Position numbers and translations under genes: made by a program
NCBI RefSeq assembly: GCF_006007965.1
Contig: NZ_CP040748.1
Location: forward strand, 3,472,001-3,536,000
Reading direction: 5' to 3'
Origin: Nocardioides jishulii
GTDB taxonomy: Bacteria > Actinomycetota > Actinomycetes > Propionibacteriales > Nocardioidaceae
Length of the DNA: 64,000 nt
Part shown: one piece after another, positions 39,775-48,034 of the stretch
Layout: each line of letters starts with the position of its first letter
Numbering within the stretch: position 1 is the first letter of the stretch
Notes under the pieces: model-generated
What the model was told of the DNA's origin: nothing
Databases searched by the model: none
What the model saw: only the letters and a program-made list of their open reading frames with translations

Positions 39775-42468
39775 ATGATCGACGCCGACGGATCGCAGGC
39801 GAACGCGCCCCGCAGGGACGAGCGCACGGCAGACACGGTCACGGCAGACACCGTCGAGGCAGACCCGCCGCCGACCTACTGGGCGTTGCCCGTCGACGAG
39901 GTGCTGCGCAGGGCGGGGACCACCGAGTCCGGGCTCGGCGCCGAGGAGGCCGCGCGCCGGCTGGATGCCGTCGGACCCAACCGCTTGGCGCCCACGCACC
40001 GGGGTTCGTGGCTGCGGGCGCTGGCCAAGCAGTTCACCGAGCCGATCATCCTCATCCTGATCGCCGCGAGCGTGGTGTCGATGGTGCTGCACGACGTCAC
40101 CGACGCCGCCATCATCCTGGCGATCGTGGGCCTCAGCGGGCTGCTCAGCTTCTGGCAGGAGCACCGTGCGTCGGTGGAGGTGCAGCGGCTGCTCGACATG
40201 GTCCAGGTGCACGCAGACCTGCGGCGCGACGGCACGCCGGTCGAGGTGTCGCTGGAGGAGGTGGTGCCGGGCGACGTCGTGGTCCTCAACGCCGGCGACG
40301 TGGTGCCGGGCGACTGCCGGGTGATCGAGGCGGACGCACTCCAGGTGGACCAGGCGGCTCTGACCGGGGAGACCTTCCCCGCGTACAAGCACCCCGAGCC
40401 CACCGGTGAGGACGCCGAGCTCGGGGAGCGGCACAGCGCGCTCTTCCTCGGCTCCCACGTGGTCAGCGGGCGGGGGCTGGCCGTCGTGGTGGCCACGGGG
40501 TCGCACACCGAGCTCGGAGGGCTCTCACGGCGCGTGGCGCAGGAGGCCCCCGTGACCGGGTTCCAGCAGGGGATCCGCCAGTTCGGGATGATGCTGGCCC
40601 GGGTCACCGGGATCCTGGCGGTGGCGATCATGGCGCTGAACCTGGTGCTGGACCGCCCCTTCACGGAGTCGCTGCTCTTCTCCCTCTCCCTCGCCGTCGG
40701 GCTGACCCCCCAGATGCTCCCGGCGATCGTCGCGGTCAGCCTGTCGCGCGGAGCACACCGCATGGCGCGCGAGCAGGTGATCGTGCGTCGGCTCGACGCG
40801 ATCCAGGACTTCGGCGCCATGGACGTGCTGTGCACCGACAAGACCGGCACCCTCACCGAGGGCGCCGTGCACCTGCACGCCGCGCTGGACACCACCGGCA
40901 CCCCGAGTGCGCTGGTGCAGGAGCTGGCGGCGGCGAACGCGGGCCTGCAGGACGGCTTCGCCAACCCCATCGACACCGCGATCCTCGCCTCGCACCCGCT
41001 GGACCCGGCGTACCGCGCGGTCGCGGAGCTGCCCTACGACTTCAGCCGCAAGCGGCTCAGCGTGCTGGTCGACGCACCCGACGGGCGACAGCTCGTCTGC
41101 AAGGGCGCGTACGACTCCGTGGTCGACGCCTGCCGTGTCACCGACCGTGTCACCGACCGTGCCGCGCTGGACGCGCACTTCGCCCAGCTGAGCCAGGAGG
41201 GCTACCGGGTGCTGGGCATCGCGCGGCGGAGGCTGCCCGACGTCGACGCCGTGACCCTGGCCGACGAGCAGGACCTGGAGTTCATGGGGTTCCTCGCCTT
41301 CGCCGACCCCGCCAAGGCGGGCACCCGTGAGGCGCTCGGCGAGCTGCGGGCAGCCGGGGTCAGCGTCCGCATGATCACCGGCGACAACCGGCTCGCGGCG
41401 GCACACATCGCCGCCGAGGTCGGGATGGACGTCGGCACCGTGCTGACCGGTCGCGACGTCGACGAGCTGGACCACGAGCAACTGGTGCGCCGGGCGCAGG
41501 AGGTCGAGGTCTTCGCCGAGATGGACCCGCTGCGCAAGGAACGGGTCATCTCCTCCCTGCGGGACTCCGGGGCGACGGTGGGCTACCTCGGCGACGGGAT
41601 CAACGACGCCGCCGCACTGCACCTCGCCGACGTCGGGATCTCGGTCGACACCGCGGTCGACGTGGCCAAGAACGCAGCCGCCATCGTGCTGCTCGACAAG
41701 GACCTGGCCGTGCTGGGGCACGGCGTGCGACTGGGACGCCAGACCTTCGCCAACACCCTGAAGTACGTCTTCACCACGGTCAGCGCCAACTTCGGCAACG
41801 TGGCCAGCATGGTGGTCGCCTCGGCCTTCCTCCCCTTCCTGCCGCTGCTGCCCCGGCAGCTGCTCCTGCTCAACTTCCTGTCCGACATCCCCAGCACCAC
41901 CATCGCGGTCGACAACGTGGACAGCGAGCAGCTGGAGCGCCCCCAGCACTGGGACCTCCGCTTCGTCCGCGACTTCATGGTGGTCTTCGGCCTGCTGAGC
42001 ACCCTGTTCGACCTGCTGACCTTCGCGGTGCTGCTGCACGTCTTCGACGCCGACTCGACCCTGTTCCGGTCGGCCTGGTTCGTCGGGTCGACCCTGACCG
42101 AGCTGGCCGTGCTGATGGTGCTGCGCACCCGACGCCCCGCGATCCGCAGCCGTCCCGGGTCGGGTCTGGTCCTGACCTCCGTGGCCGCTGCCGCGGTCAC
42201 CCTCGCGCTGCCCTTCGTGCCCGGGTTGTCCGGGCTGCTGGGTCTCGACGCCCTGCCGGCCAGGGTGGTGGTGGCCCTGTTGCTGATCACCCTCGGCTAC
42301 GTGCTGGCGGCCGAGGCACTCAAGCGACGCTTCTACCGGTCGTCGCAGCAGACGCCTCGCCCCGGCGTACGCAGGCCCGGGCGGGAGCGCCTGCTGCACG
42401 TCATCCGCGAGCACGGAGGGGTCAGGCGCACCCGGCCCACGGGCGTCCCGCCGGGCGCAGGGGTCTGA
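39775..42468 (+). CDS. mgtA: Magnesium-translocating P-type ATPase
   Basis: 897 residues, MgtA/MgtB-sized. It has an N-terminal acidic extension, LTGET (actuator loop, about 196-200), helix M4 with LTPQMLP, D355-K-T-G-T-L-T (phosphorylated aspartate), and GDGINDAAAL. Six helices lie in the C-terminal part. It imports Mg2+ (or another divalent cation) down its gradient at the cost of ATP. The ATG at 39775 is used; no strong ribosome site is seen, and a TACGTT -10-like element lies about 50 bp upstream. It converges with the CCA enzyme gene, 9 bp apart. A short V-T-D-R direct repeat lies in the nucleotide-binding domain. Confidence 0.92.
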   Translation: MIDADGSQANAPRRDERTADTVTADTVEADPPPTYWALPVDEVLRRAGTTESGLGAEEAARRLDAVGPNRLAPTHRGSWLRALAKQFTEPIILILIAASVVSMVLHDVTDAAIILAIVGLSGLLSFWQEHRASVEVQRLLDMVQVHADLRRDGTPVEVSLEEVVPGDVVVLNAGDVVPGDCRVIEADALQVDQAALTGETFPAYKHPEPTGEDAELGERHSALFLGSHVVSGRGLAVVVATGSHTELGGLSRRVAQEAPVTGFQQGIRQFGMMLARVTGILAVAIMALNLVLDRPFTESLLFSLSLAVGLTPQMLPAIVAVSLSRGAHRMAREQVIVRRLDAIQDFGAMDVLCTDKTGTLTEGAVHLHAALDTTGTPSALVQELAAANAGLQDGFANPIDTAILASHPLDPAYRAVAELPYDFSRKRLSVLVDAPDGRQLVCKGAYDSVVDACRVTDRVTDRAALDAHFAQLSQEGYRVLGIARRRLPDVDAVTLADEQDLEFMGFLAFADPAKAGTREALGELRAAGVSVRMITGDNRLAAAHIAAEVGMDVGTVLTGRDVDELDHEQLVRRAQEVEVFAEMDPLRKERVISSLRDSGATVGYLGDGINDAAALHLADVGISVDTAVDVAKNAAAIVLLDKDLAVLGHGVRLGRQTFANTLKYVFTTVSANFGNVASMVVASAFLPFLPLLPRQLLLLNFLSDIPSTTIAVDNVDSEQLERPQHWDLRFVRDFMVVFGLLSTLFDLLTFAVLLHVFDADSTLFRSAWFVGSTLTELAVLMVLRTRRPAIRSRPGSGLVLTSVAAAAVTLALPFVPGLSGLLGLDALPARVVVALLLITLGYVLAAEALKRRFYRSSQQTPRPGVRRPGRERLLHVIREHGGVRRTRPTGVPPGAGV

Positions 42469-42477
42469 CCGGGCTGG

Positions 42478-43929
42478 TCAGCCCTGTCGGGCCGCCCACC
42501 AGTCGAGCAGGGCCTTCGTGGCGGCCTCCTCGGACATCGGACCCTCGTCCATGCGGAGCTCCAGCAGGAACTTGTACGCCTGCCCGACCTCGCGACCGGG
42601 CGCGATGCCGAGGATCTCCATGATCTGGGTGCCGTCGAGGTCGGGGCGGATGGAGGCCATCTCCTCCTGCTCCGACAGCTGGGCGATGCGGGCCTCGAGG
42701 TCGTCGTACGTCCGTCGCAGGCGCGCGGCCTTGCGCGCGTTGCGGGTGGTGCAGTCGGCGCGGGTGAGGATGTGCAGGCGCTCGAGCTGGTCACCGGCGT
42801 CGCGCACGTAGCGGCGGACGGCAGAGTCGGTCCACTCACCGGAGCCGTAGCCGTGGAAGCGCAGGTGCAGCTCGACCAGCTTGCTGACCGCGTCGATCTG
42901 GTCGTTGGAGAAGCGCAACGCCTTCATCCGCTTGCGGGTCATCTTGGCGCCGACCACGTCGTGGTGGTGGAAGGTGACGGTGCCGTCATCGACGAACTTG
43001 CGCGTACGCGGCTTGCCCACGTCGTGCATGAGGGCGGCGAAACGCGCCACGAAGTCGGGGCCGCCGAGGCGGTCCTCCTGGTCGATGGTCTGCTCGAGCA
43101 CGGTCAGCGTGTGCTCGTAGACGTCCTTGTGGCGGTGGTGCTCGTCGCGCTCCAGCGCCAGCGCAGGCAGCTCCGGCAGGACCAGCTCGGCGAGCCCGGT
43201 CTGCACCAGCAGGGTGAGCCCCTTGCGTGGCCACGGCGCACAGATCAGCTTGACCAGCTCGTCGCGCACCCGCTCGGCGGAGATGATCTCGATGCGCGGG
43301 GCCATCTCCGTCATCGCCTCGACCACCTCGGGCGCGACGTCGAAGCCGAGCTGAGCGGCGAAGCGGGCGGCGCGCATCATGCGCAGCGGGTCGTCGGAGA
43401 AGGAGTCCTGCGGACGTCCGGGCGTACGCAGCACGCGCTGCGCCAGGTCGACGACGCCGTGGTGCGGGTCCTCGAAGACGCGGCCCGGCACCGACACGGC
43501 CATCGCGTTGACGGTGAAGTCGCGACGGCCCAGGTCGCCGGCGAGGCTGTCACCGAAGTCGACCTCGGGCTTGCGGGAGTCGGGGTCGTAGGACTCCGCG
43601 CGGTAGGTCGTGATCTCGATCTGCCAGTCGCCCTTGCGACAGCCGATGGTGCCGAAGGCGCGGCCCATGTCCCAGGTCGCGTCCGCCCAGCCCTTCAGCA
43701 GCCTCTCGGTCTCGTCGGGGCGGGCCGAGGTGGTGAAGTCGAGGTCGTTCTGGAGCCGGCCGAGCATCGCGTCGCGCACCGGCCCTCCGACCAGGAAGAG
43801 CTCGTGGCCGGCGGCGGCGAACCGCTCTCCCAGAGGGTCGATGACTTCGCTGATCCGGTCGAGCTCCGCACCGACGGTCTGCTGGATCTCGACCATGCTG
43901 GGAGCGGGGGGAAGCGCGGCGTCGGACAC
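42478..43929 (-). CDS. cca: CCA tRNA nucleotidyltransferase
   Basis: 483 residues. The polymerase-beta-like head has LVGGPVRDAMLGR and the metal-binding DLDFTT, then RRDFTVNAMAV and the RMMRAARFAAQLGF neck. A C-terminal HD domain (HTLTVLEQT, ALMHDVGKPRT, HHHDVVGA) makes it the long form. It adds CCA to tRNA 3' ends. The GTG at 43929 is set by a TAGACT -10 placed 8 nt upstream, so the leader is 0-2 nt; a later ATG 11 codons in is also open. It is divergent from the DUF6049 gene, as in mycobacteria apart from a missing mutT4. Confidence 0.94.
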   Translation of the reverse strand: MSDAALPPAPSMVEIQQTVGAELDRISEVIDPLGERFAAAGHELFLVGGPVRDAMLGRLQNDLDFTTSARPDETERLLKGWADATWDMGRAFGTIGCRKGDWQIEITTYRAESYDPDSRKPEVDFGDSLAGDLGRRDFTVNAMAVSVPGRVFEDPHHGVVDLAQRVLRTPGRPQDSFSDDPLRMMRAARFAAQLGFDVAPEVVEAMTEMAPRIEIISAERVRDELVKLICAPWPRKGLTLLVQTGLAELVLPELPALALERDEHHRHKDVYEHTLTVLEQTIDQEDRLGGPDFVARFAALMHDVGKPRTRKFVDDGTVTFHHHDVVGAKMTRKRMKALRFSNDQIDAVSKLVELHLRFHGYGSGEWTDSAVRRYVRDAGDQLERLHILTRADCTTRNARKAARLRRTYDDLEARIAQLSEQEEMASIRPDLDGTQIMEILGIAPGREVGQAYKFLLELRMDEGPMSEEAATKALLDWWAARQG

Positions 43930-43937
43930 GACGAGCC

Positions 43938-43943
43938 AGTCTA
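43938..43943 (-). promoter_or_regulatory. -10 element TAGACT of the CCA enzyme gene
   Basis: Reverse-strand TAGACT ends 8 nt before the GTG at 43929. It implies a leader of at most about 2 nt. Confidence 0.5.
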
Positions 43944-44035
43944 GGCCACCCGGAGCCCCGCACCACGGTCGAGCAGCCAGTCGACGCGCGGGCCACCAAC
44001 CCGGCGGCCATCCGAGCAACCTCAGGGGCAACAAC

Positions 44036-44041
44036 TAGAGT
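44036..44041 (+). promoter_or_regulatory. -10 element TAGAGT of the DUF6049 gene
   Basis: TAGAGT is followed by 7 nt and the GTG at 44049. With the divergent TAGACT at 43938 it gives two leaderless promoters in a 119-bp gap. Confidence 0.5.
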
Positions 44042-44048
44042 CTGGTGG

Positions 44049-46259
44049 GTGCCCCGCCGATCACCGCTGACGTCGCTGTGCGCGTTCGTGGTCTCACTCG
44101 GCGTGCTGCTCGCCGGTCCCGCGGCGCTCGCCGCTGGCCCTCCGAGCACCGTCGACGTCGCCCGCACGCCGCTGGCCCACGTGGACTCCTCGAAGACCGA
44201 TCCGCTCGAGCTCACGATCCAGCGGCTGACCCCCGCGGTCGTCACCGGCGAGCGCGACGTGGTGATCTCGGGCACGGTCACCAACACCAGCGACGAGACG
44301 TGGCGCGACATCAACATCGCCCCCTTCCGCAGCGCCTTCCCGATCACCGACACGAGCACCCTCAACGCCGCCGCCGACCTGCCCGACGACGAGTACGTCG
44401 GCGACCGCCTGGTCGACGCCGCGGCGATCTTCAAGGTCGTGTCGCTGGCCCCCGGCGCCAGCTCGATCTTCACCGCCCGGATCCCGCGTGACCGGCTCGG
44501 CCGCAGCAACGGCGTCTACTGGGTGGGCGTGCACGCGAGCGGCGTCACCGACACCCAGCCGCGCGACGACTTCACCGACGGACGCGCACGCACCTTCCTC
44601 CCGGTCGCCGACGCCGACGTCCGCCCGCTGCGTACGTCGGTGGTGCTGCCGCTGAAGGCCGACGTCCGCCACACCGCGGACGGCCGCATCGACGGCACCG
44701 ACGACTGGGTCACGCTGCTGGGCCCCGGCGGACGCCTGGCCTCCCTGCTCGACGTCGCCGAGTCCACCGACGTCCCGATCACGTGGCTCGTCGACCCGGC
44801 GGTGCCCCACGCGGTGAGCCGCCTGGCCGCCGGCAACCCGGGTTGGTCGCTCGCTGCGTTGCCGCGTGAGCAACCGAGCGAGGCCCCGCGCGGTGACGAG
44901 GAGAGGACCCCCGCGCCCAGCCTGCCGGTGCTGCCGTCGGACTCCCCGACCGAGAGCGAGGGACCCGACCCGGAGATGACGGCCCTCGCCGCGCTCGCCA
45001 GCGCCTGGCTGGAGCGCTTCACCACGGCGATGTCCAGCGCCGAGGTGCTGGCCCTGCCCTACGGCGACGTCGACGTGGCTGCCCTCAGCGCCGCCGACCC
45101 CGACTTCCTGAAGGCTGCCTACACCCGGTCGAGCGAGGTGCTCGACGCGTTGGGCGTGCGCTCCACCCCCGTGGTCACCTCCCCCGATGGCCGCCTGACG
45201 CGCCTCGCGGTGGAGACCTCACCCGATGCGGCCGTGGTGCTGCTCGGTGAACGGGGCCTGACCACCGACGAGGGTCCCCTGCCCACGACCGGCACGGTGC
45301 TCGGCCACGACTTCGCCGCCACCTCGGCCGGCATCAGCCGCGGTGGGCCCGGCCCAGGGCCTGCCAGCACGGCGGTGGGGGTCCGTCAACGCGTCGTCAG
45401 CGAGGCCGTGCTGCGCGAGCTCGCCGGCGACCGGACGCCGCTCGTCGTGCTGCCGCCGACCGGGTGGGACGCCGCCGACGCCGGCGAGGAGCTCTTCGCC
45501 GCGCTGCAGACGCGACGCTTCCGGATGCGACCGCTGGGCACGTTGCTCGCCCAGGCCGACGGCCCCACCCTGGGTGCCCGCTCCCTCGTCCACACCGACG
45601 ACGACCGCGCGGCCCAGGTGCCGCGTACGCAGATCGACGCCGCCCTCGAGCTCGTCGACCGCGCCGGGGTCCTGGAGTCGGTGCTGACCAACCCCTCCGG
45701 CTTCGACCTTCAGGTGCGCGACACCGCGTGGAGCGACCTCGCCAACCAGACCCGCCGCCGTCCCGCCCTCGCCATGGAGGAGATCGCCGCCGGGGTCGAC
45801 CACGTCGACGACCTGCTGGGCTCGATCACCGTCTCGGGTCCCGACTCAGCGCGGTTGTCGGGTGACGGCACGATCGGCGCCACCGTCGCCAACGACCTCG
45901 ACGTGTCGGTGACCGTCGACGTCGCGGTCACCTCGACGGGCGACGTCCGCGTGGAGGTGCCCAACCCCGTCACCATCCCGTCGAGCTCGCGCCGCCGGCT
46001 GCTGCTCCCCACGAGCACCGGGCGGGAGGGCGTGCAGTCGCTGACCCTGCGGGTGACCGACGCCGAGGGCGAAGCCCTGGGCAGCCGGACCACCGTGCAG
46101 GTGCGGGCCTCCGAGACCAGCGGCCTGCTGTGGCTCATCGTGGGGTCCGGGGCCATCGTCCTCTTCGGCACGATCATCCTGCGCCTCCGCCGCCGTGGGC
46201 TGGCGACGCGCAGCCAGCTCGAGGAGCAGCAGGAACCCTCCGGACAGGAGGAGAAGTGA
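44049..46259 (+). CDS. DUF6049 family exported membrane protein
   Basis: 736 residues: a signal peptide (about 1-28, ending AALAAGPPS), a large extracytoplasmic part, and one C-terminal helix (SGLLWLIVGSGAIVLFGTIIL) with a basic cytoplasmic tail. The outer part has an Ig-like start (LTIQRLTPAVVTGERDVVISGTVTN) and a later NEW-like/lipid-binding-protein look. This matches the actinobacterial family next to murJ (Rv3909 in M. tuberculosis, from memory). It is thought to work with the flippase; the exact role is unknown. The stop overlaps the murJ start, so both are made together. The start GTG is leaderless. Confidence 0.82.
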   Translation: MPRRSPLTSLCAFVVSLGVLLAGPAALAAGPPSTVDVARTPLAHVDSSKTDPLELTIQRLTPAVVTGERDVVISGTVTNTSDETWRDINIAPFRSAFPITDTSTLNAAADLPDDEYVGDRLVDAAAIFKVVSLAPGASSIFTARIPRDRLGRSNGVYWVGVHASGVTDTQPRDDFTDGRARTFLPVADADVRPLRTSVVLPLKADVRHTADGRIDGTDDWVTLLGPGGRLASLLDVAESTDVPITWLVDPAVPHAVSRLAAGNPGWSLAALPREQPSEAPRGDEERTPAPSLPVLPSDSPTESEGPDPEMTALAALASAWLERFTTAMSSAEVLALPYGDVDVAALSAADPDFLKAAYTRSSEVLDALGVRSTPVVTSPDGRLTRLAVETSPDAAVVLLGERGLTTDEGPLPTTGTVLGHDFAATSAGISRGGPGPGPASTAVGVRQRVVSEAVLRELAGDRTPLVVLPPTGWDAADAGEELFAALQTRRFRMRPLGTLLAQADGPTLGARSLVHTDDDRAAQVPRTQIDAALELVDRAGVLESVLTNPSGFDLQVRDTAWSDLANQTRRRPALAMEEIAAGVDHVDDLLGSITVSGPDSARLSGDGTIGATVANDLDVSVTVDVAVTSTGDVRVEVPNPVTIPSSSRRRLLLPTSTGREGVQSLTLRVTDAEGEALGSRTTVQVRASETSGLLWLIVGSGAIVLFGTIILRLRRRGLATRSQLEEQQEPSGQEEK

Positions 46260-47968
46260 GCGCACGCGAGCCTGACGGCGCCGAGAGCCCAGTGCCCGAC
46301 AGCCCAGTGCCCGACAGCCCAGTGCCCGAGAAGGCGAAGCAGTCGATCCTCGCCTCGAGCGCGGTGATGGCGGCCGGCACCACCTTCTCCCGCTTCTCCG
46401 GGTTCATCCGCTCCGCGCTGCTCGTCGCGGCGCTGGGCAACGGGATCCAGGCCGACACCTTCCAGGTCGCCAACACCGTGCCCAACATGCTCTACATCCT
46501 GCTGGCGGGCGGTGTCTTCAACGCCGTGCTCGTGCCCCAGCTGGTGCGGGCCCTGAAGAACGACGCCGACGGCGGCGAGGCCTACACCAACCGGATCATC
46601 ACCCTCGCCGCGCTCTTCCTCGGCGCGGTCTCGGTGCTGCTCGTGGCGCTCGCCCCGGCCGTCATGGCCCTCATGCTCGACAACCAGTACGACAGCGCAG
46701 CGCTGGCAGCCCAGCGCGAGTCGGCGATCGTGCTGGCGCGCTACTGCCTGCCCCAGGTCTTCTTCTACGGCATGTTCGTCCTGGTCGGGCAGGTCCTCAA
46801 CGCCCGCGGCAGCTTCGGCCCGATGATGTGGGCCCCGATCGCCAACAACGTCATCGCGGTCGCGGTGCTCGGCACCTACCTGGTCGTGTTCGGTCCGGCC
46901 GCCGACCCCTCGTCCGCCCTGACCGCCGAGCGCGAGCTGCTCCTGGGCGTGGGCTCCACGGTGGGGATCGCGGTGCAGTTCCTGATCCTCGTCCCGGTGC
47001 TGCGCAGGGTCGGCTTCCGTTACCGGCCCCGCTTCGACTTCCGCCACACCGGCCTGGGCCACACCTTCCGGCTCGCCGTGTGGACGGTGCTCTTCGTCGT
47101 GGTCAACCAGGCGGCCTACGTCGTGGTGACGCGACTGGCGACCCGTGGCTCGGCCGACGGCGGCACCGGTGCGACCGTCTACGGCAACACCTACCTGCTC
47201 ACGATGCTGCCGCACGGCATCGTCACCGTCTCCCTGGTGACCGCGCTGCTGCCCCGCCTGTCCGCGTACGCCGCCGACGGAAGCCTCGGTCGCGTGGGCA
47301 CCACGCTCGCCTCGACGCTGCGGACGGCGATGCTCGTGGTCCTGCCGTACGCCGCGCTGCTCGCGGTGATCGGCGGCGACATGGCCAACGTGATCTTCGG
47401 CTTCGGCGCCGGCCAGGGTGCCTTCGCGTCCTACCGCCCGGGCCTGGCCGTCTTCGCAGTGGCGCTGGTCTTCTTCACCGTGCACTTCTTCATGCTGCGC
47501 GGGTTCTACGCCCTCGAGCAGACGCGCACGGTCTTCCTCGTGCAGTGCGTCGTGGGCACCGTCAACGTGGGCGCCGCGATCGCGCTGGTGGCCGTCGCCC
47601 CGCCGCGGATGACGGTGGCCGCCCTGGCTGCGGCGTACGCCTTGGCCTACCTGGCCGGCTCGATCGTGAGCTGGTGGGTGCTTCGGCGGCAGGTGGGCGG
47701 TCTCGACGAGCGTCGTACCGCGCGGTTCGCGGTGCGGATGCTGGCCGTGGTCGCGATCTCCACCGCGATCTCGTACGCCGTGTGGTGGCTGCTGGGGGGC
47801 AACGACCCGGACCCCACCAGCCTCGGCTCCTTCCTCCGCGGCGCCGTGGTCGGCCTGTGCCAGCTCATCACCTATCTCGTGCTGACCAAGGTCTTCCGCA
47901 TCCGCGAGATGGCGGAGATCATCGAGCCCGTGCGCAACGCCGTGCTGCGTCGCCTCGGTCGGGTCTGA
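46256..47968 (+). CDS. murJ: Lipid II flippase MurJ
   Basis: 570 residues with about fourteen helices of the MviN/MurJ family: SSAVMAAGTTFSRFSGFIRSALLVAALG at the start and NTVPNMLYILLAGGVFNAVLVPQL in the first bundle. It moves lipid II to the outer face for peptidoglycan synthesis. The GTG start overlaps the previous stop as GTGA, with AGGAGGAGAA before it. The cytoplasmic N-terminus has three 15-nt tandem repeats (46289-46333) encoding S-P-V-P-D. In mycobacteria the pseudokinase is fused to MurJ; here it is the separate next gene. Confidence 0.93.
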   Translation: MSAREPDGAESPVPDSPVPDSPVPEKAKQSILASSAVMAAGTTFSRFSGFIRSALLVAALGNGIQADTFQVANTVPNMLYILLAGGVFNAVLVPQLVRALKNDADGGEAYTNRIITLAALFLGAVSVLLVALAPAVMALMLDNQYDSAALAAQRESAIVLARYCLPQVFFYGMFVLVGQVLNARGSFGPMMWAPIANNVIAVAVLGTYLVVFGPAADPSSALTAERELLLGVGSTVGIAVQFLILVPVLRRVGFRYRPRFDFRHTGLGHTFRLAVWTVLFVVVNQAAYVVVTRLATRGSADGGTGATVYGNTYLLTMLPHGIVTVSLVTALLPRLSAYAADGSLGRVGTTLASTLRTAMLVVLPYAALLAVIGGDMANVIFGFGAGQGAFASYRPGLAVFAVALVFFTVHFFMLRGFYALEQTRTVFLVQCVVGTVNVGAAIALVAVAPPRMTVAALAAAYALAYLAGSIVSWWVLRRQVGGLDERRTARFAVRMLAVVAISTAISYAVWWLLGGNDPDPTSLGSFLRGAVVGLCQLITYLVLTKVFRIREMAEIIEPVRNAVLRRLGRV

Positions 47969-48034
47969 ACTCGGCCTACTATGAGCCAGGAAGGGCGCCG
48001 CCAGGTGCCGGGACCGCGCGAGACGGGGAGGGAC

